Below, piece by piece: positions 26,604 to 35,122 of a stretch of 55,022 bases of DNA. Each line of letters begins with the position of its first letter. The first letter of the stretch is position 1. The translations under genes and the position numbers were made by a program. Below the pieces are notes generated by a model. It was not told where the DNA came from and made no database searches. It saw only the letters and a program-made list of their open reading frames with translations. The DNA comes from an uncultured Oscillospiraceae bacterium (GTDB taxonomy: Bacteria > Bacillota > Clostridia > Oscillospirales > Acutalibacteraceae). The DNA is taken from assembly GCA_900547305.1 (NCBI GenBank), contig URGH01000006.1, forward strand, positions 1-55,022. Reading direction: 5' to 3'.

Positions 26604-27677
26604 TCAGCCGTTTCTTTTCTTTAAAAATTCCTTGTAATAAACTCCCCAGAACGGAGTGGGTTCAAAGTCGTCAAGATTTTTAATAAGCGACGGCCCTGCC
26701 GTATCGTGAAAATCCCATGCGGTAATATGATAATTGTTTTTTTCCACCCAGTTGAGTAAGCGCGGAACCCATTTAGCGCTTTCCTCGCGCTGCGGCGCTT
26801 CATAAACCACAACATTTTCACCGTAATGTCCGCATTCGCCGATAATTATCGGATAATCCTTATTGCAAACATCCACAAGCTCGTCCCAACGGTCAAGCTC
26901 CTTCCACGGATATTCGTGCGAATCAAGTATAATGCCGTTGCCGACGCCGTCCTTTACAACATAGCCCTTTGCAATGCCGTCAAGCTCATATCCCCAATCA
27001 AGTCCCGCAATAATCGCGATATTCTTTGCTCCTACAGCACGCACGGTATCGAGAATTTTTTGCATTCCCGGGGTATGAAAGGTTATTTTCTGAAGTTCGG
27101 GCTCGCCCGATTCATCCCGCATTATCTGATTACCTATATTCTGCGGGGCGTATTCAACCGTAACCTCTCCGCCGTCTCGCCAAACTTCCCACGAAACCTT
27201 AAAAGGCTCGTTAAACAGACCGAAAAGCACATTGGGATGATCGCAGTAGCGCTTTGCAATATCTTTCCAGAATACCAGGCAATTCATATCCGGCATATTG
27301 CCGCTTATAAATTCTCCCCACGAGCCGCAGTTGCTGCGGTGAAGATCTATAATAATATATTTATTTCTTTTCGCAACCTCGGTAACGATTCCGTCAACTA
27401 TCGCACGGTATCTTTCGCCGCTTTCGTCCTCCCCCGCCTGATCGCCGCCGAAACCGAACCAACGATCCTGCGAGAGCGGAAGCCGTATAATATTCGCATT
27501 CCAATTGTCCATCGCGTAAATCACGGTGTTAAGAAGTTTTTCGGGATTTGAAAGCCATTCGAGCGAGGCGCAATTAACGCCGGTAAGAACGACTCGGTTG
27601 CCGTTTTTATCAAGCACACGGTTTCCCTCTACGTGTAATTCCGAAGCACTGTTTTCTTTTCTGTAAGCGTCAAACAT
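26604..27677 (-). CDS. Cytoplasmic GH5 glycoside hydrolase
   Basis: The 357-residue protein is a bare GH5 barrel without signal peptide or extra modules. Acid/base Glu157 is in FGLFNEPF and nucleophile Glu281 in IIGECGHYG; VEGNRVLDKNGNRVVLTGVNCASLEW is the usual N-terminal strand. It resembles the GH5 domain of the membrane-anchored neighbour (shared LIGLNI/LTGVNC start, RWFGFG/LWFGPN, RYRAI). It should cleave imported oligosaccharides. Its ATG shares one base with the stop of the GH130 gene upstream, with GAGGTGG in front. Confidence 0.9.
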   Translation of the reverse strand: MFDAYRKENSASELHVEGNRVLDKNGNRVVLTGVNCASLEWLSNPEKLLNTVIYAMDNWNANIIRLPLSQDRWFGFGGDQAGEDESGERYRAIVDGIVTEVAKRNKYIIIDLHRSNCGSWGEFISGNMPDMNCLVFWKDIAKRYCDHPNVLFGLFNEPFKVSWEVWRDGGEVTVEYAPQNIGNQIMRDESGEPELQKITFHTPGMQKILDTVRAVGAKNIAIIAGLDWGYELDGIAKGYVVKDGVGNGIILDSHEYPWKELDRWDELVDVCNKDYPIIIGECGHYGENVVVYEAPQREESAKWVPRLLNWVEKNNYHITAWDFHDTAGPSLIKNLDDFEPTPFWGVYYKEFLKKRNG

Positions 27678-28843
27678 TATTCGGCCACCTCTGTCAGCTT
27701 TAAATTATCGTAAATCAATTCGCAGCGCTGCTTTACGCAATCCGCAGAGCGCAGCGGATCCTTTGGGGTTTTAAAAACGAAATCCTTAAGGCGTTCTATA
27801 TCGGTTTTCGCAACATGGGTTCTTGTATCGGAAGAAGCATAATAAATATAAACCTCATCCTTTTCGTTTACGGCTACGCCGTTAACAAAAACAACGTTCG
27901 ACACATCTCCCACGCGTTCCCCGCCGCGCGGTGCAATGAGAAATCCGCCCGGCTCCGCAATAACCTTAAAGGGGTTTTCAAGATCGGTGGCAAAGGCGTA
28001 TATCACGTATCTTAAACCCGCCGCGGTATTACGAACGCCGTGGGCTATATGTATCCAGCCCATATCCGTTTTTATCGGCGGGGCTCCCGCACCGTTCTTG
28101 CTTTCGGTTATCGTGTGGTAGCGCCTGGGGCTAAGCAGTATTTCCTCGTCTACATTAGGCGATGTGATATCGTCGCAAAGACCGAGGCAGATTCCGCCGC
28201 CGTCGCCCGCGTCGATAAAATCATCCTGCGGGCGCGTATAAAAAGCATATTTCCCGTTTATAAGCTCGGGGTGAAGCACGCAGTTTCTCTGATATTTCGA
28301 TTTAGTAACAAGATTCGGCAGGCGTTCCCAATTCTTTAAATCCTTTGTACGTACAATTCCTGCCTGAGCCGCGGCAGCCGAAAGGTCCTTCTTTTCGGTT
28401 TCCTTGCTCTCGCTGCAAAAAACGCCGTAGATCCAACCGTCTTCATGCTGAGTAAGACGCATATCGTACACATTTGTTTCTTCCGGGCAGGTATCCGGCA
28501 GCTGAAGCGGATAATCCCAAAATCTGAAACCATCCACCGGGCTTTCGCTTTCCGCAATCGCAAAGAATGATTTGCGGTCGTTGCCCTCTACCCTTGCAAT
28601 CAAATAGTATTTCCCGTTTAAGTATATCGCGCCAGAATTGAATACCGCGTTCACGCCCAGGCGTTCCATAAAAAACTTCTCGTCCGTGTAATCGTATTTC
28701 CAAAAAGGCGGAATATGCTCGCGCGTAAGCACGGGTAATTCATACCTTGAATAAATTCCGTTATAAAAATCGGTTTCGCGGTTTTTCAAGTTAATTATGC
28801 TTTCGTATTTCTTTAAAACATCTTGCTTTTCGTTCACAGTCAT
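27677..28843 (-). CDS. GH130 mannosyl-glucose phosphorylase-like enzyme
   Basis: The 388-residue protein matches GH130 phosphorylases closest to 4-O-beta-D-mannosyl-D-glucose phosphorylase, which converts mannosyl-glucose and phosphate to mannose 1-phosphate and glucose. Seen motifs: FFMERLGVNAVFNSGAI, FRFWDYPLQLPDT, EETNVYDMRLTQHEDGW (Asp127 in the place of the catalytic acid), and YHTITESKNGAGAPPIKT. No signal peptide, so cytoplasmic. It is the first gene of the operon, reading away from the AraC regulator. GGTGA is directly before the ATG. Known Ruminococcus pathways pair this enzyme with a cellobiose 2-epimerase, which is not in this window. Family sure; exact disaccharide inferred. Confidence 0.9.
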   Translation of the reverse strand: MTVNEKQDVLKKYESIINLKNRETDFYNGIYSRYELPVLTREHIPPFWKYDYTDEKFFMERLGVNAVFNSGAIYLNGKYYLIARVEGNDRKSFFAIAESESPVDGFRFWDYPLQLPDTCPEETNVYDMRLTQHEDGWIYGVFCSESKETEKKDLSAAAAQAGIVRTKDLKNWERLPNLVTKSKYQRNCVLHPELINGKYAFYTRPQDDFIDAGDGGGICLGLCDDITSPNVDEEILLSPRRYHTITESKNGAGAPPIKTDMGWIHIAHGVRNTAAGLRYVIYAFATDLENPFKVIAEPGGFLIAPRGGERVGDVSNVVFVNGVAVNEKDEVYIYYASSDTRTHVAKTDIERLKDFVFKTPKDPLRSADCVKQRCELIYDNLKLTEVAE

Positions 28844-28990
28844 TCACCTTTTTTGAAAATCGCTCAATAATTATTCCTAAGATATCATTATTTTATCATT
28901 CAATCAAAAATATTGCTATCTGCTTTTTAACATCTATCTGTTGCCGTAAATAATAATGTTAAAAAAACGAAATTTTTTTATTTTTTAGCG

Positions 28991-29006
28991 AACGAAAGCG
29001 TTTGTT
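28991..29006. promoter_or_regulatory. cre-like palindrome, possible CcpA/LacI-type operator
   Basis: ACGAAAGCGTTTGT differs at two or three positions from the Gram-positive catabolite-response consensus (WTGNAARCGNWWWCA). It lies upstream of both divergent genes. It may serve carbon catabolite control; a chance AT-rich match cannot be excluded. Confidence 0.35.
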
Positions 29007-29071
29007 TCACAAAAATTCGTCTCACAGATGTAAGTAATGCTAAAAAAATATTGTAAATTTGATTAATACTA

Positions 29072-29100
29072 TTGAAAAAAGTCTTTTAATGTGATATCAT
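29072..29100 (+). promoter_or_regulatory. Sigma-A promoter for the AraC regulator
   Basis: TTGAAA (29072-29077) and TATCAT (29095-29100) are separated by 17 bases. Transcription would begin near 29107, giving a leader of about 75 bases to the start at 29183. Confidence 0.7.
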
Positions 29101-29182
29101 TAAAAACAAACGACTATCATTTATTAAAGTTTTCAAAAGAAAAAATTAATAATTATTAAAATATCAATATCGGAGGCAGTAT

Positions 29183-30043
29183 ATGGCAATAACAATTCAC
29201 GATACCGATTATATGGATCAGAGACTTGGCATGGCTTATCGTTTTCTTAACCGCGAAACCGCGCTGCAAAGTATGCACAATCACAATTATTATGAATACT
29301 TCGTAATTGTTTCGGGCGAAATAATTCACGAGGTCAACAACGAAGTGCAATACCTGCATTCGGGCGACCTGGTGCTTGTAAGGCCGAACGATTACCACCG
29401 CTACAATACAGAAAAGACAAGCGGCTGCAATATAATAAACGTCAGCTTTAAAAAGGAACATTTTGAAAGTATAAAAAACTATTTCAACAATCCTTTGATC
29501 GACAAGCTCATCACCGACCCCATGCCGCCCCACATTTACCTGAACGCCCAGCGCCTTTCATCGCTTAAAAGAAAGCATAATACGCTTAATCTGTACTCGG
29601 AAAAAAGCGATCTGACGGTATGGCTTAAAAATCTTTTGGCAGACGTGTTTTCGTACTTCCTGATAGAATATGACCGGCAGTCTCAAAGCGACTCAAAAAA
29701 ATTACTTCAGCCCGCTCTTCTTCAAATGAATACTCCGGAAAATATTGAGGAGGGGCTGCCTGCGCTCCTGCGCACTTCGGGCTTCAGCCACGGGCATTTA
29801 TGCCGGATAATGAAGAAAGAATTCAATACCACTCCGATAAAATACATAACGGATTTAAGGCTGCAATACGCCGCGAACCTGCTCACCACCACCGATTACG
29901 ATATTCTCTCCATTTCGGTTCGTCTCGGGTTTTCATCCTTAAGCTATTTCATAACCATTTTTAAGAAAAAGTACGGCATGCCGCCCTCAAAATACCGCTC
30001 GCTGCAAAGCAACCGTAACTCCATTCGTCAAAATAAGGAATAG
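29183..30043 (+). CDS. AraC-family transcriptional regulator with cupin sensor domain
   Basis: The 286-residue regulator has an N-terminal cupin-like effector domain (about 20-110; MHNHNYYEYFVIVSGEI is the metal/sugar-binding strand pair) and a C-terminal double helix-turn-helix (about 185-280). The DNA-binding signature is RTSGFSHGHLCRIMKKEF and LGFSSLSYFITIFKKKYGMPPSKYR. GGAGG lies 6 bases before the ATG. It is transcribed divergently from the 14-gene glycan operon, the usual position for a local activator that senses an oligosaccharide. Confidence 0.92.
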   Translation: MAITIHDTDYMDQRLGMAYRFLNRETALQSMHNHNYYEYFVIVSGEIIHEVNNEVQYLHSGDLVLVRPNDYHRYNTEKTSGCNIINVSFKKEHFESIKNYFNNPLIDKLITDPMPPHIYLNAQRLSSLKRKHNTLNLYSEKSDLTVWLKNLLADVFSYFLIEYDRQSQSDSKKLLQPALLQMNTPENIEEGLPALLRTSGFSHGHLCRIMKKEFNTTPIKYITDLRLQYAANLLTTTDYDILSISVRLGFSSLSYFITIFKKKYGMPPSKYRSLQSNRNSIRQNKE

Positions 30044-30074
30044 CTTTTTTCGCCCGTATTGCACATTCCGTTAA

Positions 30075-30114
30075 AAAACCGTTCCGCAAACCCCGAGGCT
30101 TGCGGAACGGTTTT
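30075..30114. terminator. Bidirectional terminator between araC-type gene and dockerin protein gene
   Basis: A 15-bp perfect stem (AAAACCGTTCCGCAA with TTGCGGAACGGTTTT) and 10-base loop has T runs on both strands. It serves the convergent genes that end at 30043 and 30132. Confidence 0.9.
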
Positions 30115-30131
30115 AAATTTAATTTTTAAAA

Positions 30132-32639
30132 TCAGCCTTTTTCAGAAAGCGCCTTTTTCAATCCTATCATATCAACAATGTTGACCGAACCGTCATTATT
30201 AACATCGGCAAGCGTAGTATCAACCGTTGCTGCGCCGAGCAAAGCGTTTCTGAGGAGCACAAGGTCAGCGGAATTTAATTCGCCGTCGAAATTTATATCT
30301 CCGCGGCTTTCATAATATCTGCCCGCCTTGTTTGCACATTCGGTAATAGTCTCAACATTTCCGTCGGCATTAATATACGGGTGGGATTTGAAAGCGTCCG
30401 CGCTGCATGCAATTCCGAAAAGCTTGTTTACATAGCAAACTCCCGCCATATACTGACCGTAAGTGTTGGCATGCTGATAATTGCCGTCGTTATCGTTGGG
30501 ATAATTCACATCCCCGGTTATCTCGCGCGAATATTCAAACGCCAGTCCGGACGGAATTATTTCAAGGTTGTTTTCACGCGCAATTCTTTCGGTATTGGCT
30601 TTAATATTCGCAAAATCGGTATCGGACCATGTTCCCCAGCGCCAAACCTCGTGGAACATAAGCTGCGCATTCGGGCAGGCGGTCTTTACATATTCAATAA
30701 GCAACGGGAGCTTTTCAAAGGTTTCATAGCTGCGCGCAGCGCTGCTTTCCTGCTGGAATACTATTACATCCCAATCGGTGTACGCCAACGCCTCGGCAAC
30801 GGTAGCGCCGTGCTCCGCGTTTGGAGCGTCAACCGTAGTATCGGCGCCGTCCTTAACGGTAACCTTGTTAACTCCGCCGCTACCGTTCGGCGATGTTACC
30901 TGAAATTTAAAGCCCGCAATGTCGTTCACGGCCGCATTGTAATGCTTTTCAATTGTGCAGGACGGTGATTTCAAATAACCGAAGGTAAGGTTTTTACCGT
31001 TGGCATATGCTATCTCGGTAGCGTAAACAGAAGCATTTTCCGCAAAGCTGTTTCCGATTGTAAGAACCGAAAGAGTATTTTCCGAGGGGCCGGGCTCGGG
31101 AACCACCGAGGGATCGGCGGTTATCGCTTCAAATTCCGCAATGCGGGCGCAATACAACTGAACGCCGCTGATAAGGAATGCTACGTATTTAATATTTTTG
31201 TTGACCGTAAGCGTTTTTTTGCTTCCGTCGCAAACCACATTTTTCTCAATAAGGCTTGCCGCGCTGTAAAGTGTGTCAAAGCTGTCCGAAGCATAAACCT
31301 CAAATGTATCAAGACTTGTTGTATAACCCGAATAAATATTCAGTTCACCCACAAAATAGCTGCCGTCAAGCGTAAATTCCGCACCGATATAGCGTGCGGG
31401 CGACCAGTCAAGCCCCGAATAGCAATCCGTAGTAGTCAAGGTGTCGCCGTCGGTCAGCTTTGCAAGGGTCGCTTCACTGATTTTAGACGCATTATCCACA
31501 TAATAGCTGGTCGGATAGAACTGAACGCAGCGGGCGGACTGAAGATGCGTACGAAGAACATTTTCGGGAACGAATATTACCGGCGGCTCTTCATCGGTAT
31601 ATGCGTCGAACAGGCATATATTTCTTATGCGTATTCCGTTATGCTCTGTGCAGACAACGGCAACATACTGCGCGTATTTGTTAATATCAACGATTGTGCT
31701 TCTGCCGTAAGTACAAAGCACGTCGGAGGCGATTATGCTGTCAGCCGAATAAAGCTCCTCCTGCGTTGCCGAGGCATAAACGGTATAGGTTTCATTATAG
31801 GTTCCGTTGGCATTGAATAAGCCGGCGTCAATAAGCACTCTGCCGAGATATGTATTTTCGGTCAGGTTTATCTGAACTCCCGTATAGCCTGTGCTGTTCG
31901 AATAAAAATCGGTATGTGAGGTGGAGTAATCCTTATTTATAAGCTTATCTATATTTCCGGCGTTTGACGCGTAATCCGAAGCGGTTTCGCCCGATACCAA
32001 CACAGCCTTTGCCGAATCGAATTTTTCCGATTTTATAAGGTCGGTCGCCTTGAATTCACTCGTTTCATCGCCGCTCCAAAGCTGAATTTCCTTAAGCCTT
32101 GAATTTGTATCTCCCGACGCTAACGGATTAAACACTACCATTACATACTTTACAGTCCGATCGACCTTGAGCGTTTGAACCGTTCCGTCGCACACAACAG
32201 AGCCAACCAAATTCGCGCCGTAATGGAGCGACGACAGCTCTTCCGAAGCGTAAACATCGTAATTATGCGGACTATCCGCACTGTCGCCGTATATTTTAAT
32301 TTCGGAAGCAAATGAAGCCTCGGTAAGCGCATATCTTACCCCGAACCAGCGGGAATCGATAAGGGATAAGCCCCATATATCATGGTTGGTTTCCAAATCT
32401 CCGTCAACAAGACCTTTTACCACCCCGTTTGTAGCAATACCGCCGTTCGCAGACTCTGCAACGGTCAGGGATTGATGATTAAAGGAAATGCCCGATGAGT
32501 TGTCCATATCGATTTTTGTTTGCAAAAGGTTTTCCGAAACAAAGCCCTCCTCTGCATGTGCGAGCGTGGGAACGCAGGCAAGAAGCAATATCACGGAAAG
32601 TAATAATGCCGAAATTTTGCGTGCCTTTGAAAATTTCAT
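30132..32639 (-). CDS. Secreted dockerin protein with three discoidin-like modules and DUF4886 SGNH domain
   Basis: The 835-residue product starts at ATG 32639 (GGAGG seven bases upstream; earlier in-frame starts lack a site and would bury the signal peptide). After the signal peptide (ILLLACVPTLAHAEE) come three discoidin-like modules (about 45-195, 197-345, 358-503). A DUF4886 SGNH-type domain (about 523-765; Ser in TIGNSFAENA, His in QHANTYGQYM) follows. A type I dockerin (about 778-835) ends the protein, with two calcium-binding repeats, DINFDGELNSAD and DVNNDGSVNIVD. It shares its architecture with the larger membrane-anchored protein at 7916-12307 but replaces the anchor by a dockerin. 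It should attach to a cohesin-bearing scaffold outside the cell. No cohesin is seen in the window. Confidence 0.92.
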   Translation of the reverse strand: MKFSKARKISALLLSVILLLACVPTLAHAEEGFVSENLLQTKIDMDNSSGISFNHQSLTVAESANGGIATNGVVKGLVDGDLETNHDIWGLSLIDSRWFGVRYALTEASFASEIKIYGDSADSPHNYDVYASEELSSLHYGANLVGSVVCDGTVQTLKVDRTVKYVMVVFNPLASGDTNSRLKEIQLWSGDETSEFKATDLIKSEKFDSAKAVLVSGETASDYASNAGNIDKLINKDYSTSHTDFYSNSTGYTGVQINLTENTYLGRVLIDAGLFNANGTYNETYTVYASATQEELYSADSIIASDVLCTYGRSTIVDINKYAQYVAVVCTEHNGIRIRNICLFDAYTDEEPPVIFVPENVLRTHLQSARCVQFYPTSYYVDNASKISEATLAKLTDGDTLTTTDCYSGLDWSPARYIGAEFTLDGSYFVGELNIYSGYTTSLDTFEVYASDSFDTLYSAASLIEKNVVCDGSKKTLTVNKNIKYVAFLISGVQLYCARIAEFEAITADPSVVPEPGPSENTLSVLTIGNSFAENASVYATEIAYANGKNLTFGYLKSPSCTIEKHYNAAVNDIAGFKFQVTSPNGSGGVNKVTVKDGADTTVDAPNAEHGATVAEALAYTDWDVIVFQQESSAARSYETFEKLPLLIEYVKTACPNAQLMFHEVWRWGTWSDTDFANIKANTERIARENNLEIIPSGLAFEYSREITGDVNYPNDNDGNYQHANTYGQYMAGVCYVNKLFGIACSADAFKSHPYINADGNVETITECANKAGRYYESRGDINFDGELNSADLVLLRNALLGAATVDTTLADVNNDGSVNIVDMIGLKKALSEKG

Positions 32640-32865
32640 AAAATGACCTCCTGATATAATTTTTAACGACCGACGATCAAAACAACGAAAAAAATCCCGT
32701 TCTTTTAATTTTCGCATTTTCATTTTAGCAAAGTAAAATTGAAAAAACTTTCTTTTTTTTAACATATTATGCGTATTTCACGATTTTGGATTAAAATAGT
32801 TAAACTTAAAGCCTATTTTTATACAATCGCACCAATTCAGCCCGATTTTTCGCAATAAACAACAG

Positions 32866-32913
32866 CAAATGAAAGTATTGACATTTGTTTAAAAAATGAT
32901 ATAATAACAAATG
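32866..32913. repeat. Three CAAATG/CATTTG half-sites around the sugar operon promoter (operator candidate)
   Basis: CAAATG at 32866-32871, CATTTGTT at 32882-32889 and AACAAATG at 32906-32913. The last two form a perfect 8-bp inverted repeat with 16 bases between, spanning the -10 box; the first pairs with the second across 10 bases. Position and symmetry fit a repressor operator. The obvious candidate is the DeoR protein encoded as the operon's last gene. Confidence 0.6.
32878..32905 (+). promoter_or_regulatory. Strong sigma-A promoter of the sugar catabolic operon
   Basis: TTGACA (32878-32883) and TATAAT (32900-32905) are both perfect consensus boxes, 16 bases apart. The start of transcription would be near 32912, leaving a leader of about 105 bases. 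Confidence 0.85.
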
Positions 32914-33016
32914 ACAGCAAAGAAAATCAAATAAAAGGGATTTTACGGCTGTTTTTTGGCTCGGTTCCAATATAATTTTGTTTCGTTTTTTTAACGGTAG
33001 GAAAGGAAAGGAAAAA

Positions 33017-34054
33017 ATGAAAAATAACAAAATCAACATTGCCTTAATAGGCTCGGGCAGAGCGGGAATGATACATGCGCGCAATTTCAGAGGTTCTATA
33101 CAGAACGCAAAAATAATTGCGGTTTGCGACCCGATTGAGGAAACCGCAAAGGCTGCGGCGCAGGAGCTTGAAATTGACAAATACTACACAGATTATAAGG
33201 ATGTAATGGCCGACGAAACCGTTGACGCGGTTATTGTTGCCACCCCGACCAAATACCATTGCGAAATAGTTATAGCCGCCGCTGCCGCGCACAAGCACAT
33301 ACTTTGCGAAAAGCCTATGGCAATGACGGTTGAAGAATGTAACCGTATGGACGAAGCCGCAAAGAAAAACGGCGTTATTTTGCAGCTGGCTTTTATGCGC
33401 AGGTTTGACGCCTCTTTCATTGCCGCAAAGAAAATGATAGACGCGGGCGAAATAGGCGATGTTGTTATGGTTCGCTCCAACACAAGAGGACCCAGTATAC
33501 CAAAGCCCTGGATGTATGACATTTCAAAAAGCAATGGTCCCCTTGCCGAGGTCAACAGCCACGATATAGATTCGCTGCGTTGGTTTACCGGCGGCGATTT
33601 TAAAACTGTATTTGCAATAGGCGGAAACTACCGCTGCCCCGACGCAAAAAAGGATTTCCCCGATTTTTATGACAATGTGGTTCTCAACGCCTCGTTCACA
33701 AACGGCTGCCAGGGAATTATAGACGGTGCGCAGGGCGTTCTTTACGGATATGACGCGCGCTGCGAAATTTTAGGAACAAAAGGCTGCATTTATTTAGGCA
33801 ACACAAAAGAGAACTCGGTAACTCTGTGCCGAAGCACAATGCAGAAAAGCGAGGAATACATAAACAGCTGGAAATACCTTTTCAGAGAAGCGTATCTTGA
33901 AGAGGATTGCGATTTTACCGCGGCGGTTTTGGAAAACCGGGCGCCCAAGGTTACGGCATATGACGGAAAAATGGCGGTTCTTACGGTGAATGCGGGAAAT
34001 CTTTCAATTAAAGAAAAAAGAATAGTTGAAATTAAGGGCGATATTCTTATATAA
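33017..34054 (+). CDS. Gfo/Idh/MocA-family sugar/inositol dehydrogenase
   Basis: The 345-residue NAD(P)-dependent oxidoreductase starts at ATG 33017 with AAAGGA upstream. It shows the Rossmann motif ALIGSGRAGMIHARNF, the family Lys in CEKPMA, and the substrate-domain motif NSHDIDSLRWFTGGD with the usual Asp/His pair. The N terminus and length are most like inositol 2-dehydrogenases, but the family also contains many sugar dehydrogenases. First gene of a nine-gene operon behind a consensus promoter. It likely oxidises a sugar or polyol feeding the isomerase and kinase downstream. Substrate unknown. Confidence 0.9.
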   Translation: MKNNKINIALIGSGRAGMIHARNFRGSIQNAKIIAVCDPIEETAKAAAQELEIDKYYTDYKDVMADETVDAVIVATPTKYHCEIVIAAAAAHKHILCEKPMAMTVEECNRMDEAAKKNGVILQLAFMRRFDASFIAAKKMIDAGEIGDVVMVRSNTRGPSIPKPWMYDISKSNGPLAEVNSHDIDSLRWFTGGDFKTVFAIGGNYRCPDAKKDFPDFYDNVVLNASFTNGCQGIIDGAQGVLYGYDARCEILGTKGCIYLGNTKENSVTLCRSTMQKSEEYINSWKYLFREAYLEEDCDFTAAVLENRAPKVTAYDGKMAVLTVNAGNLSIKEKRIVEIKGDILI

Positions 34055-34076
34055 TATTTTCAAGGAGATGCAGCTT

Positions 34077-35111
34077 ATGTTGGCAGCAAGAATGTACGGT
34101 ATTAACGATATCAGGGTTGAGGAAATTCCAAAGCCCGTACCGAACCGCGGCGAGGTTTTAATAAAGGTGAAATCCGCCGCGGTTTGCGGAACTGATATAA
34201 GAATGATTACAAACGGCGCCGCAGGCATAGATAACGCGCACCCGAAAATACTCGGTCATGAAATTGCCGGTGTGATTGATATGCTCGGCGAAGGCGTTAC
34301 GGGTTATTCGGCGGGGCAAAGAGTAGCCGTAGCCCCAAATATGGGCTGCGGAATATGCGAACCCTGTATAAGGGGAAACGGTCACCTTTGCGCCGATTAT
34401 CAGGCGTTGGGAATTAATTTAAACGGCGGATTTGCGGAATACTGCATAGTACCCGAAGCCGCTGTAAGGGGCGGCAACATATGCATACTGGAGGACGGCG
34501 TTTCTTTTGACGAGGGCGCGGTAAACGAGCCGCTTTCATGCGTTTGCAACGGTTTTGAGCATGCCGACATACACCCGGGCGACAAAGTGCTTGTAATCGG
34601 TGCGGGGCCTATAGGAATTATGCACTGTGCACTGGCTTTAATGGCGGGCGCGGTTGTATATTTAAGCGACATTTCAAAGGATCGCTTAGAGGAAGCAAAA
34701 AGAATTTATCCGGGTATCACTCCCCTTTTCGGCGACCTGAAAGCGGAATTAATGAAAGCTACCGATAATTACGGAGCAGACGCTATTATAACGGCATGCC
34801 CTGTGCCGTCGGTTCAGTCCTCCGCGGTAGAGCTTGCGGCCTTGGGCGGCAGAGTAATCTTTTTCGGAGGAATACCCGCAGGCAAGGAACCGGTAGGAAT
34901 CAACACAAATCTTGTGCATTATAAGCAGCTTATTCTTTCGGGAACAACAAGGGCAAGCCTTGCGCAGTACCGCAAGACATTAAAATATATTTCAAGCGGC
35001 GTGTTGAATGTTTCTCCGCTTATAACCGCGCATTTCGGGCTGCGTGACATTCACAGCGCAATCGAACGGGCAAAAAACGGCATAGGACTTAAAAATGTAA
35101 TCAATTTTTAA
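34077..35111 (+). CDS. Zinc-dependent medium-chain dehydrogenase (sorbitol/threonine dehydrogenase-like)
   Basis: The 344-residue protein starts at ATG 34077 (AAGGAG nine bases upstream; an upstream start would overlap the previous gene). The catalytic zinc motif (VCGTDIR, GHEIAG) and the four-cysteine structural zinc loop (GCGICEPCIRGNGHLC) are intact, and the cofactor fold has VIGAGPIG. Polyol dehydrogenases of this group interconvert sugar alcohols and ketoses. Second gene of the operon, after a 22-base gap. Confidence 0.92.
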   Translation: MLAARMYGINDIRVEEIPKPVPNRGEVLIKVKSAAVCGTDIRMITNGAAGIDNAHPKILGHEIAGVIDMLGEGVTGYSAGQRVAVAPNMGCGICEPCIRGNGHLCADYQALGINLNGGFAEYCIVPEAAVRGGNICILEDGVSFDEGAVNEPLSCVCNGFEHADIHPGDKVLVIGAGPIGIMHCALALMAGAVVYLSDISKDRLEEAKRIYPGITPLFGDLKAELMKATDNYGADAIITACPVPSVQSSAVELAALGGRVIFFGGIPAGKEPVGINTNLVHYKQLILSGTTRASLAQYRKTLKYISSGVLNVSPLITAHFGLRDIHSAIERAKNGIGLKNVINF

Positions 35112-35122
35112 GGAGCATAAGT

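Larger units (their letters stand above)
28844..29182. promoter_or_regulatory. Divergent intergenic region between glycan operon and AraC regulator
   Basis: This AT-rich 339-base stretch holds no gene. It contains a near-consensus promoter for the AraC gene (29072-29100) and a palindrome-like AACGAAAGCGTTTGTT around 28991-29006. A minus-strand candidate promoter for the glycan operon is TTGATT, 17 bases, TATCTT, within about 100 bases of the GH130 start; it is weak. The arrangement fits control of the operon by the divergent AraC protein. Confidence 0.6.
32640..33016. other. Divergent promoter region without genes
   Basis: This 377-base AT-rich interval separates the dockerin gene (minus) from the sugar operon (plus). 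The plus promoter and its repeated half-sites are annotated separately. On the minus strand I saw only weak -10-like sequences (for example TAAAAT near 32725) without a convincing -35. No RNA gene or coding region was seen. Confidence 0.7.

Noticed and set aside
30132..32765. Longer N terminus for the dockerin protein (start at 32765)
   Set aside because: The extra 42 residues are basic and precede a full signal peptide; GGAGG is correctly placed only for ATG 32639.
32701..32820. Promoter for the dockerin protein gene on the minus strand
   Set aside because: TAAAAT- and CATAAT-like -10 boxes occur, but none has a reasonable -35 box at 16-18 bases; AT-rich sequence makes chance matches likely.
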